From Candidatus Omnitrophota bacterium (lineage in GTDB: Bacteria > Omnitrophota > Omnitrophia > Omnitrophales > Aquincolibacteriaceae), in contig JACPXK010000110.1 in the NCBI GenBank assembly GCA_016196565.1, positions 1 through 5,097 on the forward strand: a stretch of DNA of 5,097 bases. Reading direction: 5' to 3'. The notes beneath the pieces were generated by a model, which saw nothing but the letters and a program-made list of their open reading frames with translations, did not search any database and had not been told where the DNA came from. Both the position numbers and the translations under genes were made by a program. Of the stretch, positions 1 through 4,607 are shown piece after piece (positions within the stretch are counted from its first letter, which is position 1; each line of letters starts with the position of its first letter).

Positions 1-565
1 AAATTTCTGTTCCGATCGGCAGTTCAAAAAATGTATTTCCGAACGGGGCATCCAGTTCAAGCCGGCTGATCTCGATAATCATCAGACCCTGATTTCCGAT
101 CCTTTCGATTTTAACAGGAATGGGCCGCACAATCCAAAGCCACACCTTCGTTTCTCCAAGCCCATCCGGGTCCATAAATTTGTAAACATTGGTTTCATAC
201 CCGCGCACGGACTCAGTGCCGATTTTCTCCGCCCGGTTCCTTTTTAAAAACTCCTCGTAATGCGGCAGGCTGTCGGCAAGATTAGGGCGCTGCATGCTCT
301 TGGGAATTTGAATGGCCTTATTTTTGGAGGGAGTGTAATTGTAATATCCCGTTTCATTACGCAGCATAATGGAAGGAATGCCGTTCAAATTAGTTTCAAC
401 CCGGAGCCGCCCGTCCTTCGTCGCCACTTTAAAGGCGGCCACCTGATTGCCATTGACCCATATGGTTTGTTCATAAGCGATGGAAAATGCCGAGACGTGA
501 GAGGGGAAAAGCGAAAGACAAAAAAAACCGAAAAAAGCGAGAATCCATAAGCGAATTTTTTTCAT
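1..565 (-). CDS. Exported LolA-like / outer-membrane lipoprotein-sorting-like protein, C-terminus cut by window edge
   Basis: The frame is open for 188 residues from the ATG at 565-563 and runs off the window without a stop. Residues 1-26 form a typical Sec signal peptide: a basic start (MKKIR), a hydrophobic core at about 6-20, and a likely cleavage site after HVSA. There is no lipobox cysteine at the cleavage site, so the mature protein is probably periplasmic rather than a lipoprotein. The mature part has alternating beta-strand character (YEQTIWVNGNQVAAFKV, then GYYNYTPSKNKAIQIP, then KVWLWIVRPIPVKIE). It ends in a phrase like FFELPIGTE at 179-187, which resembles the closing motif of LolA/LppX-fold and DUF4412-like proteins; only a short tail should be missing. 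The start overlaps the stop of the upstream radical SAM gene (ATGA) and has a good ribosome binding site. The family call rests on pattern resemblance, and the ligand (lipid, lipoprotein or other) is unknown. Confidence 0.72.
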   Translation of the reverse strand, partial: MKKIRLWILAFFGFFCLSLFPSHVSAFSIAYEQTIWVNGNQVAAFKVATKDGRLRVETNLNGIPSIMLRNETGYYNYTPSKNKAIQIPKSMQRPNLADSLPHYEEFLKRNRAEKIGTESVRGYETNVYKFMDPDGLGETKVWLWIVRPIPVKIERIGNQGLMIIEISRLELDAPFGNTFFELPIGTEI

Positions 566-1692
566 GGGGTCTCCTTGGTTGAAAGCGGCGCATTATAACA
601 TATCGCGGCCTGATCCAGCATACGGCAAACCGAATTCTTGGAATGTTCTTCGCCGAAAACCTGCTTCCAGACTTCCGGCGATTCCATGGAAAGATAAAGG
701 GTGACAGTGGGCAGGTGGCGGCGTATGGCTTTTACCATTTGGCGGTAGATTTCGATTCGGCGCGGTTTAAAATAGCGCATTTTTCCGTCCATGCCGCGAA
801 TCCATTCCGCCTGGGCCAGGGAAGATTTAGGGAATCTTTCCTGCATAATGCCTTTTAAATCCGGCATGAAACGCAGGCATCCCAGACTGATCCAGGCGAT
901 AGAATCTTCCGGAATTTCTTCTGATATTTTTTTGATCACTTCTTCATAATCTTTTTCCCAGCCGGGATAATCAATAATCGGATCAAAATGAAAGCCGGTT
1001 CTAAATTGGCGCTTGCTCGTGACGGCCTTGGCGGCGGCGATTCTTTCCGCGATCGAAGCGCATTTGTGCTCTTCTTCTTTTTGGATTTTTTCCGAATTCA
1101 TGGACCAGGAAACAATCACATTGTCTCCCAATTCGCCGGCCAGAAGGCAGTCGATATTGGTGCTTTTGGTTTTAAGTTCGAGCACAGCGTTTTTTTGCCG
1201 GTTAAAAAAGGGCACGAGAATTTCGGAAAAACCGGTGATGTGATCAAGCGAAAGGGAATCGGCGAGCTGGCCGGTGCCGATTCGAAAAAAACGGTCCGCA
1301 TTCTGCTTGAGAAAAGCCTGCAGATTTTCCAGCATTTCTTCGAGATTGACATACACCGTAAGCAGAGGATTAGTCAAATAAGTTTGGAGAATACAATAAC
1401 TGCATTCCAAATCGCAGCCTTCCGCCGCATGAAGCGTGAAATAATCACAGGAAAGATAATCTTCAGATTCCGGAAAAGGTTTGAAGGACCGGCCTTGATC
1501 GCGCGCCAGAAGAAGGTATTTTTTTCCTTCTCCGATCGGATCGGGTTTTTGCCGTATGCTTTCAATCAGAGAGCGCCTATTTTCTATTTCTTCGACGGGA
1601 ATACCCGGAAGCCGTGAGAGAATTTTTTCAGTCAGCGGATAATCGCGCGCCGATTTTTCGATGTAAATTTTATTGGGCTTGTAAAGTTTCAT
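562..1692 (-). CDS. Radical SAM protein of the spore photoproduct lyase (SplB)-like family, probably not a true photolyase
   Basis: This is a 376-residue protein. The cluster motif is CDLECSYC at 93-100, i.e. Cys93, Cys97 and Cys100 in the CX3CX2C spacing expected to bind the [4Fe-4S]/SAM centre. It is followed by LQTYLTNP and VYVNLEEML, which closely match spore photoproduct lyase. Further family-like stretches are RIGTGQLADSLSLDHITG at 137-154, LELKTKS at 171-177, SWSMNS at 195-200, FHFDPII at 234-240 and SLGCLRF at 269-275. There is no cysteine between Cys100 and Cys182, so the hydrogen-donor cysteine of SplB (Cys141 in Bacillus subtilis) is missing. The protein therefore belongs to the wider SPL-like group found in non-sporulating bacteria, whose reaction is not settled. 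The start at 1692 overlaps the upstream glycosyltransferase by 23 nt and has no clear Shine-Dalgarno site, so translation is probably coupled. The stop overlaps the next start by 4 nt. Confidence 0.85.
   Translation of the reverse strand: MKLYKPNKIYIEKSARDYPLTEKILSRLPGIPVEEIENRRSLIESIRQKPDPIGEGKKYLLLARDQGRSFKPFPESEDYLSCDYFTLHAAEGCDLECSYCILQTYLTNPLLTVYVNLEEMLENLQAFLKQNADRFFRIGTGQLADSLSLDHITGFSEILVPFFNRQKNAVLELKTKSTNIDCLLAGELGDNVIVSWSMNSEKIQKEEEHKCASIAERIAAAKAVTSKRQFRTGFHFDPIIDYPGWEKDYEEVIKKISEEIPEDSIAWISLGCLRFMPDLKGIMQERFPKSSLAQAEWIRGMDGKMRYFKPRRIEIYRQMVKAIRRHLPTVTLYLSMESPEVWKQVFGEEHSKNSVCRMLDQAAICYNAPLSTKETP
570..576 (-). promoter_or_regulatory. Shine-Dalgarno site of the LolA-like gene
   Basis: On the minus strand AAGGAGA lies four C residues before the ATG at 565, so the AGGAG core has a spacing of 5 nt. 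It sits inside the last codons of the radical SAM gene. It is the only strong Shine-Dalgarno site I see in the window, and it supports the chosen start and re-initiation across the ATGA overlap. Confidence 0.75.
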
Positions 1693-2515
1693 CGTGAGAT
1701 GCTTCGCTCAGCATGACAGTCAGCTTTTCGACTTCTTCTTTTTTCCCGCGTTTTAGCGCACCTTTCCTATAAATCTTGGCCTTGAATTCGAGCATTTCTC
1801 GCGCAGCTTTTTCTTGTTCCGGCTTAAGGCCCCCGGCCGAAATGATTTTAATCAAAGATTGAATGCGGAATTGGTCCATGGCCGGAAATTCATGGGAACG
1901 CTGGTCCGCATGCCCGCCGTATTTTACGACATAGGGCTTTTCAATCAGCCCAACCGGGAATTTCGCAGCGATTCGAAGCCATAAATCATAATCCTCACAA
2001 GCCGGAAGGGATTCATCGAAAAGCCCGACTTCTTCAAAAAGATTCCGGTTCATCATGACAGCTGAGGGGCTAATGATGCAAAGGGGGAGGCATTTTTCAA
2101 AAATCCATCCGCCGGATTTTTTGTGTTTTTTCATGGGGTTGACGCGTTTGCCATTGCGAATCCAGATCTCCTCGGTTTGGGCAATAAGACAATCCGGATT
2201 CAGCGCGAAAAAATCCATTTGGGCCTTGAGTTTGCCCGGAAACCATTCATCGTCAGAATCAAGAAAGGCAATCCATTGGCCGCGCGCCCGCTCAATGCCG
2301 CGATTCCTTGCCGCTGCCGGGCCTTGATTGGCCTGATGAATGTAAGTTACTTGAGGGAAATCGCGCTCAATCATGAGGCGGGTATTGTCCGTAGAGCCGT
2401 CATCAATCACAATGATTTCAAAGCTGACCTCCGCCTGAGAGAGGACGGATTGCAGAGCCTTGCGAAGACAGTCTTTGCGGTTAAAAGTGGGAATAATGAC
2501 ACTTATCTCGATCAT
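1670..2515 (-). CDS. Family 2 glycosyltransferase (GT-A fold)
   Basis: This 281-residue protein has a complete GT-A catalytic core. ISVIIPTFNR at 4-13 is the first strand, and IIVIDDGSTDNT at 34-45 carries the nucleotide-sugar-binding DDGS. NQGPAAARNRGI at 63-74 is typical of GT2. FLDSDDEW at 84-91 supplies the metal-binding DxD (Asp86, Asp88). ACEDYDLWLR at 172-181 carries the ED motif expected to provide the catalytic base. A KYGGHADQRS phrase follows at 198-207. The C-terminal 60 residues are charged and helical, with no membrane segment, so it should be a cytoplasmic or peripheral inverting transferase that adds a sugar to an envelope lipid, polysaccharide or protein; donor and acceptor cannot be read from sequence. 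The start is firm: an in-frame TAG lies five codons upstream with no other start between. The sequence before the ATG is a C-tract with no Shine-Dalgarno site. The 3' end overlaps the radical SAM gene. Confidence 0.92.
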   Translation of the reverse strand: MIEISVIIPTFNRKDCLRKALQSVLSQAEVSFEIIVIDDGSTDNTRLMIERDFPQVTYIHQANQGPAAARNRGIERARGQWIAFLDSDDEWFPGKLKAQMDFFALNPDCLIAQTEEIWIRNGKRVNPMKKHKKSGGWIFEKCLPLCIISPSAVMMNRNLFEEVGLFDESLPACEDYDLWLRIAAKFPVGLIEKPYVVKYGGHADQRSHEFPAMDQFRIQSLIKIISAGGLKPEQEKAAREMLEFKAKIYRKGALKRGKKEEVEKLTVMLSEASHDETLQAQ

Positions 2516-2546
2516 GGGGGGAAAATACTAACCCAGGAAGGAGGAA

Positions 2547-2693
2547 TTAAACAGTCTTTTTTTGCCCGGCCGGCTGGGGTTTGTTTTTGCTATTAACCTT
2601 TTCCTTGTTCTGGGATTGTTCCATCCAGATGGAAAGGAAAGCAAAGAAAACCGCTGCGGCAACAGGCACTATAATGGGCATCCAGTTAAACAT
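2547..2693 (-). CDS. Small single-pass membrane protein, 48 residues
   Basis: The minus strand from the ATG at 2693 to the TAA at 2547 encodes MFNWMPIIVPVAAAVFFAFL followed by SIWMEQSQNK and a polar, lysine-rich tail ending in QPAGQKKTV. Residues about 5-23 are an uninterrupted hydrophobic helix flanked by tryptophans at positions 4 and 23. Residues 24-48 contain seven lysines and two glutamates, which by the positive-inside rule suggests an N-out/C-in topology. It lies 31 nt upstream of the glycosyltransferase on the same strand, downstream of a plausible promoter, and is probably the first gene of that transcript. The site before the ATG is at best a weak GAG/GGTGA. I recognise no family. 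The clean split between a helix and a basic tail makes a chance ORF unlikely but not impossible. Confidence 0.62.
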   Translation of the reverse strand: MFNWMPIIVPVAAAVFFAFLSIWMEQSQNKEKVNSKNKPQPAGQKKTV

Positions 2694-2747
2694 CGTTTCA
2701 CCGTCTCAAAGTTGTGAGTTTTTGAGTTTAATTATTTCCTCAAAATA

Positions 2748-2776
2748 AATATACCCAAAGATTTTTAAAATTTAAA
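2748..2776 (-). promoter_or_regulatory. Putative sigma70-type promoter for the minus-strand cluster
   Basis: On the minus strand TTTAAA (2776-2771, 4 of 6 matches to the -35 consensus) is followed by a 17-bp spacer and TATATT (2753-2748, 5 of 6 matches to the -10 consensus). A start near 2741 would give a leader of about 48 nt before the small membrane protein. The region is very AT-rich, so a chance match is a real possibility. It is the best candidate I can find in the stretch. Confidence 0.4.
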
Positions 2777-2865
2777 GAGGCAGCCACAAATTTTTTTAAA
2801 AAATCCCATTAGGCAAAATCAATGCCAGAAATTTACCCTGACCTCGGCTTTTTTAACTTGTTGCG

Positions 2866-2894
2866 TTGACAGCCGGTAGCAGGGCTTCTATACT
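2866..2894 (+). promoter_or_regulatory. Strong sigma70-type promoter of the folate/panB operon, predicted leaderless start
   Basis: TTGACA at 2866-2871 is a perfect -35 box. It is followed by exactly 17 bp and then TATACT at 2889-2894, which matches 5 of 6 -10 consensus bases. Transcription would be expected to begin about 7 nt after the -10 box, near 2901, which leaves only about 3 nt before the ATG at 2904. No Shine-Dalgarno sequence lies in range; the nearest AGGG at 2881 is about 20 nt upstream and inside the promoter. AT tracts at about 2788-2806 could act as an upstream activating element, but this is only an inference. Confidence 0.75.
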
Positions 2895-2903
2895 ACCGAA
2901 ACC

Positions 2904-3512
2904 ATGAAAAAATTCACCGATCTCTCTCTAGAAAACTACCTTCATGAACTGGCCAGTGAGAACCCCGTCCCAGGGGGCGGAAGTGTGTCCGCCTATGTCG
3001 GCGCGCTGGCCATGGGGCTTTCGCAAATGGTGGCAAGAGTTAGGCTTAAGAGAAAGAAAAAGCCAGGCTTGAGCGCTGAAGAAGAAAAGAAAGAGGAAGA
3101 AACCCGTCAGACCCTTCAAAAACTCATCGATTCCCTGGAAAAAACCAAGCGCGACGCCTTTCAAATCGTCAATCTCGACCCCAAAGTGTATGAAGAAGTG
3201 GCGGCTGTCTACGGCCAGCCGGACAAACTTGAGGACGCCCTGCAAAACTCATTCCGCCTTCAGGCCGATCTGGCTTTTTTGATTGTAATGGCGCGCGAAT
3301 GGAACAGTGCCTTGGCCGGGCTGGTGCAGGGATCTATTAAAAATGATTTGCTCGTGAGTGCGGGGCTTTTAGAGGGTGCTTTTAAAGGGGCTTATCACAC
3401 CGCCATGATCAATGCCCACTATATGAAAAATGCCGCCAACAAACAACGGGCGGAACAAGCTCTCGAAGAACTCAAAACCCGTTTTGAAAAGGGAAATACC
3501 AATGCCCGTTAA
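2904..3512 (+). CDS. fchA: FTCD_C/FchA-family folate enzyme, probable methenyl-THF cyclohydrolase
   Basis: This 202-residue protein has the usual length of the stand-alone cyclodeaminase/cyclohydrolase family (FTCD_C). The N-terminal signature is present: LSLENYLHELASENPVPGGGSV at 7-28, with the folate-site PxPGGGS motif. The C-terminal helices also fit: ADLAFLIVMAREWN at 121-134, KNDLLVSAGLLEGAF at 146-160 and AYHTAMINAHYM at 163-174. Residue 92 in LDPKVYEEV is probably the conserved Asp of the family's D..aY/F..V segment. Members either remove ammonia from formimino-THF or hydrolyse 5,10-methenyl-THF to 10-formyl-THF. No histidine-degradation gene is nearby, and the gene overlaps a FolD gene that lacks its own cyclohydrolase lysine, so the cyclohydrolase role is favoured. 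A charged segment at about 48-66 (RLKRKKKPGLS then an EEEKKEEE run) looks like a surface insertion. The ATG at 2904 is needed to keep the N-terminal helix, and it directly follows the promoter. Confidence 0.85.
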   Translation: MKKFTDLSLENYLHELASENPVPGGGSVSAYVGALAMGLSQMVARVRLKRKKKPGLSAEEEKKEEETRQTLQKLIDSLEKTKRDAFQIVNLDPKVYEEVAAVYGQPDKLEDALQNSFRLQADLAFLIVMAREWNSALAGLVQGSIKNDLLVSAGLLEGAFKGAYHTAMINAHYMKNAANKQRAEQALEELKTRFEKGNTNAR

Positions 3513-4371
3513 AGAAGCTAGACTCCTTGAAGGTAAAGTTCTTGCCGCTCAAATTCAGGCGGAGATTAAACAATTTATCGAAAGTTTGCTGGCCAAAAAA
3601 CTCGAAACCCCCAGTTTGTGTGCTATTCAGACGACCGCAGATCCATCCGCGGATTGGTATATTTCCAGCCAGAAAAAATTAGCGGAAAAACTCGGAATTA
3701 AATTCGTTCATGTACTTCCCAAAGAGGTTGAAACAGAAACAGCTCTTATGAGTCAAATCCGCCAAGCCAGTGAAGGGCCCGCGATTCACGGCCTTTTTGT
3801 GAGTATGCCGCTGCCTAAAAATTTTGATGCGGACCGGATATTGGCCGCGATCAATCCTCAGCGGGATGTGGAAGGAATTCATCCCGTCAATTTGGGGTTG
3901 ATGGTGCTTCGCAAAACCAAACTCATTCCGTCCACGGCTTTTGCGGCTTTTCGCTTGATCGAAGCTTCGGGCATTGAAATCCGCGGCAAGCGCGCAGTCA
4001 TTGTCGGACAAAGCGCCATTGTGGGACGTCCGCTGCAGCTTCTTTTAGGCGAACGGCGTGCAACGACTACCGTTTGCAATACTGGAACTTCTCCGGAGGA
4101 TCTTCAAAAAATTGTTTCTGAAAGCAATATTGTCGTGGCTTGTTCCGGACAGCCGGGTCTGATTAAAGGAAGCTGGATTAAACCCGGTGCGGTGGTCATC
4201 GATGTGGGAACAACGGAAGTTGCAGGAAAGCTTGTCGGCGATGTGGAATTTGAAGAAGCTAAAAATCGCGCCGGATTTATTACGCCTGTTCCCGGCGGTG
4301 TTGGCCCGCTCACAGTGACCATGCTGATGCAAAATCTCATCACGGCCTACAAATGGCAGCGCCAACTTTAA
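3502..4371 (+). CDS. folD: FolD-family methylene-THF dehydrogenase with an altered active site
   Basis: This 289-residue protein is collinear with E. coli FolD, which catalyses NADP-dependent oxidation of 5,10-methylene-THF and hydrolysis of methenyl-THF. The following match: LLEGKVLAAQI at 8-18, Tyr53 in WYISSQKK, MPLPKNFD at 102-109, RDVEGIHPVNLG at 121-132, the Rossmann motif VIVGQSAIVGRP at 166-177, VIDVG at 232-236, and ITPVPGGVGPLTVTMLMQN at 260-278. Three active-site residues differ by my alignment: catalytic Lys54 of E. coli is Gln57 here, Gln98 is Ser101, and Asp121 is Glu124. Loss of the lysine is known to abolish cyclohydrolase activity in the human enzyme, so this one is probably dehydrogenase-only. 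The CHSxT cofactor loop reads CNTGT (192-196). I chose the ATG at 3502, not the in-frame ATG at 3430, because FolD homology begins right after it and it gives an 11-nt overlap with fchA. Only a weak GGGAAA precedes it. Confidence 0.93.
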   Translation: MPVKEARLLEGKVLAAQIQAEIKQFIESLLAKKLETPSLCAIQTTADPSADWYISSQKKLAEKLGIKFVHVLPKEVETETALMSQIRQASEGPAIHGLFVSMPLPKNFDADRILAAINPQRDVEGIHPVNLGLMVLRKTKLIPSTAFAAFRLIEASGIEIRGKRAVIVGQSAIVGRPLQLLLGERRATTTVCNTGTSPEDLQKIVSESNIVVACSGQPGLIKGSWIKPGAVVIDVGTTEVAGKLVGDVEFEEAKNRAGFITPVPGGVGPLTVTMLMQNLITAYKWQRQL

Positions 4372-4373
4372 AT

Positions 4374-4607
4374 ATGAACTTAATTGAGATAGCGCAAATT
4401 TACACAGATTTGGTCAAATTAGAAAAGGAAATTCCTGATCAGGAATTTCGGGCCAAAGATCATGTTAATGCCTTGCGAACGAAATACCATGAACTTCTCA
4501 TGGCGAAAATGCGCGAAGAAAGTATTTTCTTCTCCGATCGGTTTGATGCGGCCAATAAAGCGTTTGAGCTCGTTCGTGAAGAAAACTCTCCTAAGTACAA
4601 GACATGA
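4374..4607 (+). CDS. Small hypothetical helical protein between folD and panB
   Basis: This 77-residue protein begins MNLIEIAQIYTDLVKLEKEI and ends in NSPKYKT. I do not recognise the family. Heptad-like spacing of hydrophobic residues across 2-50 and 55-69, together with many Glu/Lys/Arg residues, predicts two or three amphipathic helices. It has no signal peptide, membrane span or cysteine. The gene starts 2 nt after the folD stop and its TGA overlaps the panB ATG (ATGA), so it is very likely translated as part of this operon. An in-frame ATG at 4353 would add MAAPTLN and overlap folD by 19 nt. Neither start has a Shine-Dalgarno site, and I prefer 4374 because the predicted helix begins there. 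A soluble accessory or regulatory partner for FolD or PanB is possible, but nothing in the sequence proves it. It does not show the pattern expected of XseB. Confidence 0.7.
   Translation: MNLIEIAQIYTDLVKLEKEIPDQEFRAKDHVNALRTKYHELLMAKMREESIFFSDRFDAANKAFELVREENSPKYKT

Noticed and set aside
988..1617. 209-residue plus-strand ORF opposite the radical SAM gene
   Set aside because: It is antisense to a well-supported gene, has phenylalanine/lysine-rich low-quality composition and no recognisable motif. It is a shadow ORF.
2534..2548. AGGAAGGAGGAATTAA on the plus strand looks like a strong ribosome binding site
   Set aside because: The only nearby plus-strand start is a TTG opening a short frame with no coding character. 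The bases are explained by the end of the small membrane-protein gene on the other strand and the gap after it.
2123..2596. 157-residue plus-strand ORF opposite the glycosyltransferase
   Set aside because: It is the reverse frame of conserved GT2 motifs, with no domain of its own and no good start site.
2705..2726. Inverted repeat CTCAAA/TTTGAG with a 10-nt loop in the minus-cluster leader
   Set aside because: A 6-bp AT-leaning stem is too weak to call an operator or terminator. It could be chance in this AT-rich stretch.
2788..2806. AT palindrome (T-run followed by A-run) as an intrinsic terminator
   Set aside because: No GC-rich stem is present and both flanking genes read away from it, so no terminator is needed. 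It is more likely an upstream promoter element or curved DNA.
2822..2869. 15-codon plus-strand ORF (MPEIYPDLGF...) as a possible leader peptide
   Set aside because: It lies upstream of and overlaps the predicted -35 box, so it would not be on the operon transcript. It has no Shine-Dalgarno site.
3430..3501. Longer FolD start at the upstream ATG
   Set aside because: The extra 24 residues do not resemble any FolD N-terminus and would overlap fchA by 83 nt. The ATG at 3502 fits the family length.
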